From an uncultured Lachnospiraceae bacterium (GTDB lineage: Bacteria > Bacillota > Clostridia > Lachnospirales > Lachnospiraceae): DNA of 64,000 nucleotides. Under the pieces are notes generated by a model. It did not search any database. It was not told the DNA's origin and saw only the letters and a list, made by a program, of their open reading frames with translations. A program made the position numbers and the translations under genes. Each line of letters begins with the position of its first letter. Positions within the stretch are counted from its first letter, which is position 1. The stretch spans positions 1-64,000 of the forward strand of contig CAQGLR010000007.1 of NCBI GenBank assembly GCA_948794795.1. Reading direction: 5' to 3'. This document shows positions 16,464-25,055 of the stretch, in pieces.

Positions 16464-16997
16464 ATGATTACAAGAACAGAGGCATTTTCTTTTTTAAAAA
16501 AACATCAGCCAATGCCAAATGATGATAAATTGAAAGAAAGTGAGATAAAGAGATATGAAGAGGTTAGGGAGTATTTTATTAATAATCCCGATGAAAAATG
16601 TATTCCATTATTTTTAAATTCATTTGGAGGAAAAGATGGGTTTGGTGTATATCAGATGGTGGAGGATGTTATATTAATGTATGATAGTAAAAAAGTATTG
16701 TCACATTTATTAAAAACATTCTATAGTATACATGAAGGTGTGAAATATTGGGGAATACAAATTTCATCAAATTTTCCATTAGAATGTTTGTTTAATCCAT
16801 TAGTTGGTTTATTACAATCAGAGGATGAAGATATTAAATTAGTAACAATAACTGCAATAGCACAATTAGCATTAAATAATATAAAGAAAAAACAAGTGGT
16901 TTATGTCCTGGAAAAAGAATATAGAAAAATACTAGATGAGGATGTAAAAGAATTTACAAAGGAAGTATTATTAGATATACAGAATAGTACTTTATAA
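16464..16997 (+). CDS. Helical (HEAT-like) putative immunity protein
   Basis: 177 residues, nearly all helix: MITRTEAFSFLKKHQPMP, LNSFGGKDGFGVYQMVEDVI, LLQSEDEDIKLVTITAIAQL. The repeated helix pairs around residues 80-150 look HEAT-like, a common scaffold for toxin-binding immunity proteins. No known family named. Weak ribosome site (AGAAGGA). Confidence 0.6.
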   Translation: MITRTEAFSFLKKHQPMPNDDKLKESEIKRYEEVREYFINNPDEKCIPLFLNSFGGKDGFGVYQMVEDVILMYDSKKVLSHLLKTFYSIHEGVKYWGIQISSNFPLECLFNPLVGLLQSEDEDIKLVTITAIAQLALNNIKKKQVVYVLEKEYRKILDEDVKEFTKEVLLDIQNSTL

Positions 16998-17091
16998 ATG
17001 TTTTTGTAAATTATACTATATTTTCTGTTCATAAGGTTTAGTTCTAAATGCAGAAGATGCATTAGAAGAAACAATAAAAATAATTCAGAAA

Positions 17092-17231
17092 TTCCAGAAG
17101 AATTACAGCCCAGGTATGTATGGTGTATATCCCAAGAAGAGAATTTATGCAGACAAGTAGAAATACCTATTACTATAATAATAGCCCAGATAAATTAAAA
17201 AGAGCGGAAAATATATGAGTTTTGTAAAAAA
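17092..17231 (+). pseudogene. Remnant of a DUF4279 immunity gene
   Basis: AGAAATTCCAGAAGAATTAC, TATGTATGGTGTATATCCCA and the following bases match the middle of the DUF4279 gene at 21824-22249 but are broken by stops (TAG at 17158) and lack both ends. Just upstream, 17047-17080 resembles the 3' part of the gene at 13494 (VEDALKETI). Both lie in the gene-free stretch 16998-17559. Confidence 0.78.
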
Positions 17232-17291
17232 TAATTAAAAAAACTGTTATTAACTATCTATGGCTTAATTTTCATTATAAAAGGAGTAGTA

Positions 17292-17385
17292 AGAGTGAAA
17301 GATTTTTCAAATCTTTCACTCTGCAAGTTTGTGTCTGTGCTGCATCCACAAACTTGGAATGTGAAAAAAGCAGCGCAGAAATGAG
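17292..17385. repeat. Nested perfect hairpins
   Basis: AGAGTGAAAGAT (17292-17303) pairs perfectly with ATCTTTCACTCT (17311-17322). CAAGTTTGTG (17324-17333) pairs with CACAAACTTG (17347-17356). CTGTGCTGC inside that loop can also pair, with one wobble, to GCAGCGCAG downstream. No poly-T follows, so it is not a simple terminator. It could be a structured RNA or a small mobile repeat. Confidence 0.6.
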
Positions 17386-17559
17386 GAAAAATATGAAAAA
17401 AGTTATTTTTGAAGATCCATGTGGAAGTAAAGAAAGTGTAACTGATATTAAGTTGTTAAAAAATTATTAATTGACGAATTTAATACATATTGGATGCGTG
17501 GAAGTGTAGAAGATGGAGAATCCCAAAAACTATTTTTACAGAAATGTGGGTTTATAAAT

Positions 17560-18015
17560 ATGGATTTAATAAATCTAATTAATAAGTATAAAAATAAAAT
17601 TTTGGATGATAGTATTCTTATAGAATATGATTTGTTTTTTAATAATTTATTTAAAGAAAATTGCAAATTTGTATTTGACGATGATAAAGAACTAAAGGAA
17701 TTAAATGATGTAATTCTAAAGATAAAGAAAATAGATAAAAATGCAGAAATATATGTGAATACATATGGAATAAATTTTAAGAATAAAAAGATATTTATTT
17801 ATGCAGATACATTGTGGATTGATACAGTAGTTAAATTAAATGAAATATTTAATATTTTTAGAGTTTTTTCTGAAATAGAACCAAGCAGTATTGTGTCATT
17901 AGATATAGATGAAACTGTATCATTAGTATTCTCACTAGATGGCAGGATAGAAGATTATGAGTTATTTATTAGAAATAGAAGGTTAAGTAAAGTTAAGAGT
18001 TTATATTGGGATTAA
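17560..18015 (+). CDS. Putative immunity protein, second copy of family 155aa-A
   Basis: 151 residues from ATG 17560, highly similar to 4560-5027 (MDLINLINKYKNKI, DKNAEIYVNTYGINF, KVKSLYWD), with four codons missing near ETVSLVF. About 60 bases upstream and over 100 bases downstream are also shared, so a segment was duplicated rather than the gene alone. No toxin remains beside this copy. Confidence 0.7.
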   Translation: MDLINLINKYKNKILDDSILIEYDLFFNNLFKENCKFVFDDDKELKELNDVILKIKKIDKNAEIYVNTYGINFKNKKIFIYADTLWIDTVVKLNEIFNIFRVFSEIEPSSIVSLDIDETVSLVFSLDGRIEDYELFIRNRRLSKVKSLYWD

Positions 18016-18297
18016 TAATATATTTATTGGAAAATATCAGTTTGCTGCTTTTATAAATGAAATTACTGTTGCGTAACCAGTTATTTTAAGGTATTCATAA
18101 TAGCAGTTGCTTTCATAGTGTTTTCGATATTATCTGGGAAAAATGGTATAAAATACCTGCTTCCTAATTTGATAATTAAGAGCAAACTGGAAATTTTTAC
18201 ATTATCTGTTACAGAAGAAGATGACATTTTCCTTTTTTGAAAAGTTGTAAAGTGGTGTATTATAAAGTGTTTTTAAGAGAATAAATGGGAGATAGAA

Positions 18298-18897
18298 ATG
18301 AGTATTAGTTTTGAAATATTTCCAACTACTAAAAAAATTCCTAAATGTGAAGAAGTCAATGAATATTCAATTAATTTATTTAATGGATTTATTCAAAATG
18401 AAAATATAGTATATGATATTAAATGTGAAATAACAGAGGTGTCATTTGATAGTAAAAAATGTGAAAAACCTGTATTTTTAACTTCAAATGAGGGGAAATA
18501 TACAATATTTAATATAAATGAAGAAGGTGAAATATATGTATTTTATGATAAAATAGAAAAAATAGATGAGGAATTTTGGAATGAAGAAATAAAAATAAAT
18601 GAAAATGCTAGATTTATGGAGAAAAAAATATGGGATAGTTTGAAAACAGGCTATTCATGGAGAGTTAAAAGGACAATGGGGCAGCCGGCTGTAGTTAACT
18701 TATATTATGGTTATTTAGCTATAGCTATAGCTGTTTTAACAGAGGGAATACTATATTCAGATGATGGTGCATGGGATTATGAATGTTTTCCTATTGAAGG
18801 TAAGTCCTTTGAAAAAGAATATTTAAATCTTGATAAATTAAATAATATAACATTAAAACGTAGTATCGAAAGTTGTTTATTCAGCTTAAAGAATTAA
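18298..18897 (+). CDS. Putative immunity protein (family D)
   Basis: 199 residues behind GGGAGAT: MSISFEIFPTTKKIPKCEEV, a beta-rich first half, then KTGYSWRVKRTMGQPAVVNL and IAVLTEGILYSDDGAWDYEC. The central part recurs as a 35-codon fragment at 23696-23803. A hydrophobic stretch (YYGYLAIAIAVLTEGILY) may be buried rather than membrane-spanning. Family not recognised. Confidence 0.62.
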   Translation: MSISFEIFPTTKKIPKCEEVNEYSINLFNGFIQNENIVYDIKCEITEVSFDSKKCEKPVFLTSNEGKYTIFNINEEGEIYVFYDKIEKIDEEFWNEEIKINENARFMEKKIWDSLKTGYSWRVKRTMGQPAVVNLYYGYLAIAIAVLTEGILYSDDGAWDYECFPIEGKSFEKEYLNLDKLNNITLKRSIESCLFSLKN

Positions 18898-18931
18898 TTG
18901 TTTGAAAAGCTTTCAAAAAGATATAATATAC

Positions 18932-18980
18932 ATGAAATAAAAACAACAGCATACCATACTGTTTACAGTAGAAGGACAAG
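18932..18980 (+). pseudogene. Hint-domain scar
   Basis: ATGAAATAAAAACAACAGCA followed by TACCATACTGTTTACAGTAG matches the Hint region EIKTTAYHPVYVEGQ, with a small insertion or substitution in the VYV codons. The frame here is not maintained. Confidence 0.83.
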
Positions 18981-19142
18981 TATTTTGGCTCTGGCAATTC
19001 TAAATGTTTACCCATGTAAAGGCATGTTTACAACATGCTTATATGCGCATTATGCTTGGATTATGAACCTCAAAACTAATAAACTCCAAGGGGGAGTATT
19101 TAAATTTAGAGGATTTGTTAACAAATAAAAGGAGATTAAATA

Positions 19143-19610
19143 ATGAGTATAAATAATGAAATTTTCGGAGAATTAGAATATGATTATATATGGTATAAGG
19201 ATATTGAAATTGAGTTCTTAGGTAAAAAGAATAAAATAGTTCTTATGGTTGATGGAGATGAAGATGGAGAATTTGAGGAGGAACAATATATTGCATATAA
19301 AATTTTAATGAAGAAATGGAATGGATTGCAAGATATATTGTTACAAGAAATTTTAAATTATTATAATGTAATAAGACATGAATTGGGTTATGACATTGAA
19401 ATAAATGAGGAATATCCTTTGATTGAAACAATACAAGAATTAGTTAAGAATATAAAATTAGCTGGAATTGTTATTCCATATTCAGGAGCTTATGATGGAA
19501 GAGAGTGTGGGATAACTTTTGATTGTACATGGGACGATGAAAATGGTATAGGAGTTTGTCTTGTTGATGAGAAAGTAGAAGAAATAGGATATCAGGATAT
19601 TGTAATGTAG
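19143..19610 (+). CDS. DUF6985-like immunity protein
   Basis: 155 residues behind AAAGGAGA. The N-terminus ELEYDYIWYKDIEIEFLGKK leads to helices, and the C-terminal pattern GITFDCTWDDENGIGVCLVD then EIGYQDIVM is typical of DUF6985 proteins found in toxin/immunity loci. A cytoplasmic toxin-binding role is inferred. Confidence 0.72.
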   Translation: MSINNEIFGELEYDYIWYKDIEIEFLGKKNKIVLMVDGDEDGEFEEEQYIAYKILMKKWNGLQDILLQEILNYYNVIRHELGYDIEINEEYPLIETIQELVKNIKLAGIVIPYSGAYDGRECGITFDCTWDDENGIGVCLVDEKVEEIGYQDIVM

Positions 19611-19801
19611 AAGCAGAATACATAAACTTATTATTTGTAGAAGCAGTGTAAAAAAGTATGTTTGTAGATTTCACAACTATTGATATATGTGACGGTCATA
19701 GGATATAGAAGCAAAGAGTATTTAAAGATATTGCACAAAGAGGCAAAAGTCTGGCAGGCAGATATGGGCTAATGTTAGAGATAATGAAAAAGGAGATTAA
19801 A

Positions 19802-19987
19802 ATGACAATAAAGGAAGCATATATGGCAATGCAATATTTTTTAGAGCAGTTTTATGACAGGACAGGTTCAGATGACGTTGGAGGGTTATTGGGAGATATG
19901 CTTTTAACAGACAATGAAGAAACAATGGATCCTGGAATATGGAATGATTGGATAGAAGCTGTTAAGAAGGTTAAATCAGAACAGTAA
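19802..19987 (+). CDS. Small conserved immunity-like protein
   Basis: 61 residues from ATG 19802 behind AAAAAGGAG: MTIKEAYMAMQYFLEQFYDR, TGSDDVGGLLGDML and MDPGIWNDWIEAVKKV. I recognise this as a short acidic family common beside polymorphic toxins in gut Firmicutes, though I cannot give it a name. A related opening (IIIKEAY) is decayed at 28270-28310. Confidence 0.68.
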   Translation: MTIKEAYMAMQYFLEQFYDRTGSDDVGGLLGDMLLTDNEETMDPGIWNDWIEAVKKVKSEQ

Positions 19988-20021
19988 AGTATTTTTATTA
20001 AAATACATACTTATATGTTTT

Positions 20022-20115
20022 AATACCTGGTATTGGTGATACAATAGCACTGGCTAAGAAATCAAGAAAAGTTTTAAAAGGTTTAAAGAAGTTGAAAAAG
20101 TATTCTGCATAATAT
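20022..20115 (+). pseudogene. Scar: toxin N-terminus joined to Hint by internal deletion
   Basis: ATACCTGGTATTGGTGATAC through GTTTTAAAAGGTTTAAAG matches the toxin region PGIGDTIALAKKS-KALKGLK. It then continues GAAGTTGAAAAAGTATTCTG, the Hint segment FKEVEEVFC. About 280 bases are missing, with GGTTTAAAG shared at the break. Confidence 0.85.
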
Positions 20116-20173
20116 ATGCTGCATCTTAAGGAGTATAAAAGTATACTGGATTTATGGAATTAGGAGGCAATAA

Positions 20174-20635
20174 ATGAAAGAAGAAAAAAGAAAAAAATAC
20201 CAGTTGCTTAAAGAAAAGAATCAATTAAGGGTGCAAGAGTTAAATTGGAAGAATAATATTTTATTTAAAGAATGTATAAATTTATTAAATGAGTGCAGTA
20301 TACTTTCTTTAGAAGAGTCAGAAGTTTTATTTGGCAAGATAAAGAATAATTTTCCATTTACATATTATGGTTGTATTGATTGGAATAGTATAAATTTTTG
20401 TGTTACAATAAATGATATTTATGATATATACAATATTTTTAAGGATTGTTATGAATATTATATTATTTGGGACCAGAAAGATATACCATGTGTTAGTTGT
20501 AAATTAGCAGCAATTATTGAGAATATAGATGATATATTAGCTGTATCTTTTGATACATGGATATTATCAAAAGATACTAAGGAAGTAATTGAGTTTTATC
20601 ACGAGGGAACAATTGTTTATGGAAAAATAGAATAG
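20174..20635 (+). CDS. Putative immunity protein, unrecognised
   Basis: 153 residues after TTAGGAGG: a lysine-rich helix (MKEEKRKKYQLLKEKNQLRV), then FPFTYYGCIDWNSINFCVTI and SCKLAAIIENIDDILAVSFD. The first half resembles family B (11723) in having a charged leading helix, but the rest is different. Cytoplasmic; role inferred from context. Confidence 0.6.
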   Translation: MKEEKRKKYQLLKEKNQLRVQELNWKNNILFKECINLLNECSILSLEESEVLFGKIKNNFPFTYYGCIDWNSINFCVTINDIYDIYNIFKDCYEYYIIWDQKDIPCVSCKLAAIIENIDDILAVSFDTWILSKDTKEVIEFYHEGTIVYGKIE

Positions 20636-20691
20636 GATTTATAATAGATTATAATATACCAGATAAAAGACATTAGAAAGGCTAAATATAT

Positions 20692-21069
20692 ATGTTGGAT
20701 AAAAGATATTATGAAGGATATGAAGGGGAAGGAGAAGTGAAAGTATGGAGTGAGGAAAATGGCAATCAGGATGGTATAGTTATTTGGATTGGCTTTTTTG
20801 ATACAATTTTAGAAGGGTGTTTTAACCAGGAATTCCAGAAAAATGGAATTATTGAATGTTATTTTAATCAAGATGGATTTTATGATAATAGATGGGAGAT
20901 GAAATATCCACATATTGTACTAGAAGAATTAAAAAGTTTTAATGAGAAATTATTATATAAAATAGATGAAGAAATTATCAAAGAATCTAAGGAAGTTATT
21001 AAGCAATTAATTTTTTTTATTAATATAGCTGTTAAAAATGAAAGAATTATATATGTTGAATATGATTAA
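20692..21069 (+). CDS. Putative immunity protein, unrecognised
   Basis: 125 residues: MLDKRYYEGYEGEGEVKVWS, then GIVIWIGFFDTILEGCFN and a helical C-terminal half. The IWxGxFDxIL core is loosely shared with 30705-31088 (IIIWEGDFDNILSK), suggesting distant relatives. AGAAAGG precedes the ATG. Confidence 0.6.
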   Translation: MLDKRYYEGYEGEGEVKVWSEENGNQDGIVIWIGFFDTILEGCFNQEFQKNGIIECYFNQDGFYDNRWEMKYPHIVLEELKSFNEKLLYKIDEEIIKESKEVIKQLIFFINIAVKNERIIYVEYD

Positions 21070-21169
21070 AAGATAACAGTATCACACATTGTTTACGAAG
21101 TGAATAGATAGGCAGGCAATGTAATTATTTTAGTTTATTACCAGAGGAAATGTACTGCTGATGATGAAA

Positions 21170-21300
21170 TTGGAATTAAAAAATGGTAAGTATATTATTT
21201 GGGTATCTGATAAAGCTATTATATCTTATGAAAATGTAATGTGAAAATAATGGATTGGAGAAATATAAAAATTGAATGAATAGCTAATATTAAAAAATAA
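21170..21300 (+). pseudogene. Decayed toxin tail and immunity start, copy of 13420-13560
   Basis: AAAAAATGGTAAGTATATTA, GCTATTATATCTTATG and then TGGATTGGAGAAATATAAAA match the toxin-tail/immunity junction at 13420-13560. Stops interrupt both parts and the rest of the immunity gene is gone. Confidence 0.75.
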
Positions 21301-21360
21301 GGCTACTGTAATCCCACTGGCTTTAGACAATGGGTAGTTCACAGAGGAGTGTAGATTAAT

Positions 21361-21612
21361 ATGGTTAAAAAATATTCTTGTCCATGTTGCGGATTTTATA
21401 CATACAAAGTTCCTGCAAATGAGGATTGTGGTTTTATTTGTCCTGTTTGTTTTTGGGAAAATGATTCATTTATTATTTCTGATGAAGAGCCAAGCTGTTC
21501 TAATGGAGGAATTACATTAAATAAAGCAAGGGAAAATTATTCAGTTTTTGGGGCATGCAGCAGAGATATGATTAAGTATGTACGTCCACCAAAGCAAGAG
21601 GAGTTAGGATAA
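21361..21612 (+). CDS. CPCC-family cysteine-rich immunity protein
   Basis: 83 residues: MVKKYSCPCCGFYTYKVP, then GFICPVCFWENDSF and NYSVFGACSRDM. The CPCCG and CPVCFWE pairs are the hallmark of the Cys-rich CPCC family (zinc-ribbon-like), frequent as immunity genes in polymorphic-toxin loci. The ATG follows AGAGGAGTG. Zinc binding by the two CxxC-type pairs is expected from the family. Confidence 0.85.
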   Translation: MVKKYSCPCCGFYTYKVPANEDCGFICPVCFWENDSFIISDEEPSCSNGGITLNKARENYSVFGACSRDMIKYVRPPKQEELG

Positions 21613-21639
21613 ATAAGATATGAAGGATTGGCATTAATA

Positions 21640-21683
21640 TATAATTTTCATGTAAAAAACTGGATATTATATTTTGTGGAAAA
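21640..21683 (+). pseudogene. Hint-domain scar
   Basis: ATAATTTTCATGTAAAAAAC followed by TGGATATTATATTTTGTGGA reads YNFHVKNWILYFVE, matching YNFHVKEWASYFVGE at the Hint end. The same variant (KNWILYFV) occurs at 13928, so both derive from a second Hint subtype. Confidence 0.83.
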
Positions 21684-21823
21684 AAGGTGTTATGTATTAG
21701 CCTGATATTAGTATGGTATGATTAAATATTTACATCTAAAGATTATGTGAAGAAAATTATTCATATACTGCTTGTTTTTCTATTATTTTATGTTTTGGTT
21801 AAAGCAGAAGGAGTGGTATAAAA

Positions 21824-22249
21824 ATGAGTCAATTTCCTAAAATTAAAGTAGATTTTGTAATAGAAGGAAAAAATTTAGACATAGAAAAATTAACAAAAAC
21901 GATAAATATATTTCCAACCAGAACTAGAAATATAGATGACTGGCCGGAAACAGTAAAAAATAGTCCAGAAATTCCAGAAGAATTACAACCCAGGTATGTA
22001 TGGTGTATATCCCAAGAAGAAAATTTATGCAAACAATTAGAAATACCTATTAATAGAATAATAGTCCAGATAAAGGGAAAAGAATGGGAAATATATGAAT
22101 TTTGTAAAAAAAACAATTTAAAGAAAAGTTTGTGTATTACAGTTCACGCAGAAACAATGTATTTGCCAGAAATAGTTCTTTCTTCTTTTACCATATCTTA
22201 TTTTGGAAAATTAGAAACAGAAATAGGTTTTGATATATATACATATTAG
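21824..22249 (+). CDS. DUF4279 immunity protein
   Basis: 141 residues: KVDFVIEGKNLDIEKLTKTI, RYVWCISQEENLC and a C-terminal LSSFTISYFGKLETEIGFDI, the pattern of DUF4279 proteins, which act as or resemble polymorphic-toxin immunity proteins. The ATG follows AGAAGGAGTGG. A broken copy of the middle is at 17092-17231. Confidence 0.78.
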   Translation: MSQFPKIKVDFVIEGKNLDIEKLTKTINIFPTRTRNIDDWPETVKNSPEIPEELQPRYVWCISQEENLCKQLEIPINRIIVQIKGKEWEIYEFCKKNNLKKSLCITVHAETMYLPEIVLSSFTISYFGKLETEIGFDIYTY

Positions 22250-22322
22250 GTTGAAAAAAGTTTCAAATATTTTAAAATAGGTGTGGATAAATAGAAATTA
22301 TAAATATGCTGTTCGTGTAAAA

Positions 22323-22476
22323 AGTAGTCAAGCGGATATTGGCAATCCGTTTCGCTACTTGCTTATAACCTCATTGCCACTTTGCAGGAATCTAGCTGCT
22401 AGACTAAGTAAGCCCTGGTAAATCCAACCCACCGCTTAAGAAGTGGGTATTTTAAAGGGCTTACTTAATGAGGTTA
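22323..22476. repeat. Structured repeat element, long copy
   Basis: Begins AGTAGTCAAGCGGATATTGG and CAATCCGTTTCGCTACTTG, which can fold on itself. Then TAACCTCATT (22366) pairs with AATGAGGTTA (22467). Inside, TAAGTAAGCCCT (22405) pairs with AGGGCTTACTTA (22456) and ACCCAC pairs with GTGGGT. The outer parts recur at 63031-63094 without the inner 100 or so bases. The inner hairpins resemble ends of IS200/IS605-type elements, which is my inference. Confidence 0.6.
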
Positions 22477-22508
22477 AACTATCTAATATGGGCAGTAAAA
22501 TATTATAG

Positions 22509-22583
22509 GATAGATTAAATAAAGCAAATTCTAATATTGATAAAATAGATAAATTATTTAAACTATTTGTAGGTATAAAATAA
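22509..22583 (+). pseudogene. Toxin-tip tail fragment
   Basis: An open frame lacking a start, DRLNKANSNIDKIDKLFKLF then VGIK-stop. Its TAA overlaps the ATG of the next gene (TAATG), the coupling expected between a toxin and its immunity gene. Confidence 0.6.
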
Positions 22584-22993
22584 TGTTGGATAATAGAAAG
22601 CTTAAAGATATATATAAATGTGAAAGTATCAAAACAGAAGGGGAAATATATCCGTTGCAGAAATGGTACAACGGTTTACTGGAAAAAACGATTTCAGAAA
22701 TAGAAATAGCCGATGTCCTGAGAATGATTAGACAAAAACAATTTATGGATATTGCAATTTTTAAAGCTGTGTATTATTTGGAAAAAAATCCTTTTTCAGG
22801 AGAATTATATGAAGGAGAACTTTTGGAAAAATTATCTACAGTAAATAAAAATGAGATAAAAAAATATAAGAATGAGATTATTACAATATTATTAGATTCA
22901 TTAGAAAAAAATAAGAAATATGAGTGGCTGGAGGAAGAAGAAAGAAAAGAATTTAAGGATATAATAGGTAACTTTTATATGAAGTTATTGTGA
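22583..22993 (+). CDS. CdiI-like contact-dependent inhibition immunity protein
   Basis: 136 residues. KTISEIEIADVLRMIRQKQF, AIFKAVYYLEKNPFSGELYE and GELLEKL follow the pattern of the contact-dependent inhibition immunity family (CdiI_2-like: RQ, then NPxxGExYxGELL). Start and preceding toxin-tail stop overlap as TAATG. It would neutralise the toxin whose tail is left at 22509-22583. Helical and cytoplasmic. Confidence 0.75.
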   Translation: MLDNRKLKDIYKCESIKTEGEIYPLQKWYNGLLEKTISEIEIADVLRMIRQKQFMDIAIFKAVYYLEKNPFSGELYEGELLEKLSTVNKNEIKKYKNEIITILLDSLEKNKKYEWLEEEERKEFKDIIGNFYMKLL

Positions 22994-23297
22994 ATCAGAT
23001 AATATATAAGCATTTATTATTTTTATCTATATGAAAATAAATTTAATAAAATAAATATAATTATAAATTATGTATTTTTTAGAAAGACAGTTTTACTAGA
23101 TAGTAAAAATACGATATATATAACATATACAATGAGGCTGGTATTACCGCAGTATACAAAGCATATACATCACGATATTAAAAAAATAATAAATGCTGTA
23201 AAAGGTGGATTAAAAAGAACTTGCAGATATGTGTAGAAAATCAAAAATAAACATAGCAAAACTGAAAAAGAGGAAAGTAAGGAAAAATATTTAAAAA
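22994..23297. other. Gene-free stretch with decayed coding pieces
   Basis: No intact gene. Around 23190-23235 a short frame reads INAVKGGLKRTCRYV-stop, possibly another toxin-tail piece, but I could not match it to anything else in the window. Confidence 0.35.
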
Positions 23298-23675
23298 ATG
23301 AAAATATTTATTTATAGAATATTAGATAAACAGATATATTTTTTTACAGATTATGGGGAGGGAAGAGGAATATGGAAAGAAGACACCAGACCATTTCAAA
23401 AAGAATATTTTGTGGAATTTGATATTAGTAAATTATATAGTTATAAAGAATTAATTATAAGTAAAACTGAAGAATATAAAATAGGGATATATGATAATAA
23501 AATTAATCTTACATTACTATTAACAGGATATGATGAATATGGGTGTGCTACTTTTCAATTTGGTAATTCAATTATAGAAATAGAAACTAATTATGATAAC
23601 CGGATTTTAGCATTAATAAGCAAATATATAGTAATATTAGTAGAAAATCTGGATATTTACGATGAAAACTTATAA
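23298..23675 (+). CDS. Putative immunity protein, unrecognised
   Basis: 125 residues: MKIFIYRILDKQIYFFTDYG, RGIWKEDTRPFQKEYFVEFD, LLLTGYDEYGCATFQFGNSI. The protein appears to be mostly beta strands. A weak AAGGAAAA site precedes the ATG. Immunity role by location only. Confidence 0.58.
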   Translation: MKIFIYRILDKQIYFFTDYGEGRGIWKEDTRPFQKEYFVEFDISKLYSYKELIISKTEEYKIGIYDNKINLTLLLTGYDEYGCATFQFGNSIIEIETNYDNRILALISKYIVILVENLDIYDENL

Positions 23676-23695
23676 ATGTTAATTAATATGGAGAA

Positions 23696-23803
23696 ATGTG
23701 GAACAAATTTAAAACAGGATACCCATTAAGCGTTAAAAGGATAACAGGGCAAGTGTCAATAGGTGTAAGTAGTTCTTACATAGGTTTAAAAGCAAGGTAT
23801 TGA
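23696..23803 (+). pseudogene. Fragment of the family-D gene at 18298
   Basis: A 35-codon frame, MWNKFKTGYPLSVKRITGQV then SIGVSSSYIGLKARY-stop, matches SLKTGYSWRVKRTMGQPAVV in the 18298 gene. The rest is missing. It retains an ATG with GGAG upstream but is probably non-functional. Confidence 0.65.
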
Positions 23804-23817
23804 GAGGAAATAGAAAA

Positions 23818-24297
23818 TTGGAATATTTAAACCGGAGAGAACAAATAATTATTAAACAAAATAAAATAAAAGAACAAATAATGATAAACAGTTTAAATGA
23901 CTTGCATTTTCGTAGTTTTGTAGATGAAGAAACAAAAAATAGAATAAGAGTTGTTTTACAATATGTAAATACTTATAATTCAAAGCCAGAGAAAATTATA
24001 TTTAAAGATAATGAGGATGAAATAAATATAGAAAATTTAAAAAATGTAGTAGAAAAAATCCAAAATAATGGAAAATGGTTAATTCCATCTCCTGTAGATA
24101 TAAGTAATAAATGGTATGAAGTAGAAGTTTTTAATATTAACCTGGCAATTAGAGAATTATTTAAGTTATATGGAGAAGATTTTTTTACTATTGTATTGAA
24201 AGAGAAAATGGTTTTAATTGATGTGTTCTGGGATGAGGAATATAAAGGCATATATAGTCCATTAGGGATATATTGCATATTTATTAAAAATATATAA
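23818..24297 (+). CDS. Putative immunity protein, distant family-B member
   Basis: 159 residues from TTG 23818 behind GAGAGGA. It has a charged leading helix (LEYLNRREQIIIKQNKIKEQ), GKWLIPSPVDISNKWYEVEV and an ending GIYCIFIKNI. The order helix, WLIP, NLxIREL, terminal hydrophobic strand parallels 11723-12202 and 32615-33055. The relationship is my comparison by eye. Confidence 0.58.
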   Translation: MEYLNRREQIIIKQNKIKEQIMINSLNDLHFRSFVDEETKNRIRVVLQYVNTYNSKPEKIIFKDNEDEINIENLKNVVEKIQNNGKWLIPSPVDISNKWYEVEVFNINLAIRELFKLYGEDFFTIVLKEKMVLIDVFWDEEYKGIYSPLGIYCIFIKNI

Positions 24298-24376
24298 AAA
24301 ATGAAAGTTAGTTAAAGTGACACTTAGAATAAAAAATACATAGTAAAAAGCAGGTTATTAAAGGAGCAGAATTTTA

Positions 24377-24898
24377 ATGATAAATAATAGTTCCAAGTGG
24401 TCTATGGAATTTACTAATGATGAAATTAAACGTTATTTAACTGATAAAACAAAAGAGTGGGCGGAAGTTTGTTATTTGGTAGATGATATATATGTAGAAG
24501 AAAATTGTAAAGATAACTTTGATTATATTACATTTGATGGTACTAAACAAAACTTTTACATAAGCTTTTATGGTACACAGACAGCAATATTTTTTAATAA
24601 TAATGAAATTATGTTTATTGATGATGATGAAAAAGAACATTATACCTCAAGTGATGTATTTGATAATGTGGTTTATGAAGGAAAGCTGAATGATAAATCA
24701 CATAAACAAATATTAGAACTTATATTGAAATTTGTTAACTTGCTTCATGGTGTAACAGATATTGAAATAAAACAAGAAGTGTTAATTCCGGATAGCTTGG
24801 AGTCTTATGGTAAAAGTAATTATATTATAAATATAAATAATCCTTTAGTGGCTAGTGGCAAATATATATTTGAAAATATTGAAATAAATATTAGATAG
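24377..24898 (+). CDS. Putative immunity protein, unrecognised
   Basis: 173 residues: MINNSSKWSMEFTNDEIKRY, FYGTQTAIFFNNNEIMFIDD, ILELILKFVNLLHGVTDIEI. Mixed alpha/beta, acidic, no membrane segment. AAGGAGCAG precedes the ATG. No family recognised. Confidence 0.6.
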   Translation: MINNSSKWSMEFTNDEIKRYLTDKTKEWAEVCYLVDDIYVEENCKDNFDYITFDGTKQNFYISFYGTQTAIFFNNNEIMFIDDDEKEHYTSSDVFDNVVYEGKLNDKSHKQILELILKFVNLLHGVTDIEIKQEVLIPDSLESYGKSNYIININNPLVASGKYIFENIEINIR

Positions 24899-25055
24899 GG
24901 CTAGGGCATGTTTGAAAATTCATTCTCACGGTTTGTGTTTTCTTTTTGATAAAAGTAAGAGTATAATAATTTTTATTAAGAAGTAGTATTTTCATTCAAA
25001 AATAATATAAAAAATGATGTATTTGAGATTGGAATTATAGATTTAAGGAGAATTT

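Noticed and set aside
17494..17559. Longer start for the immunity gene at 17560
   Set aside because: The extra 22 codons are not supported by the paralog at 4560, whose upstream bases are homologous but out of coding use.
18898..19128. Open frame of 76 codons after the family-D gene
   Set aside because: It runs through a frame-broken Hint scar, begins with TTG directly at the previous stop and has no coding character beyond the scar.
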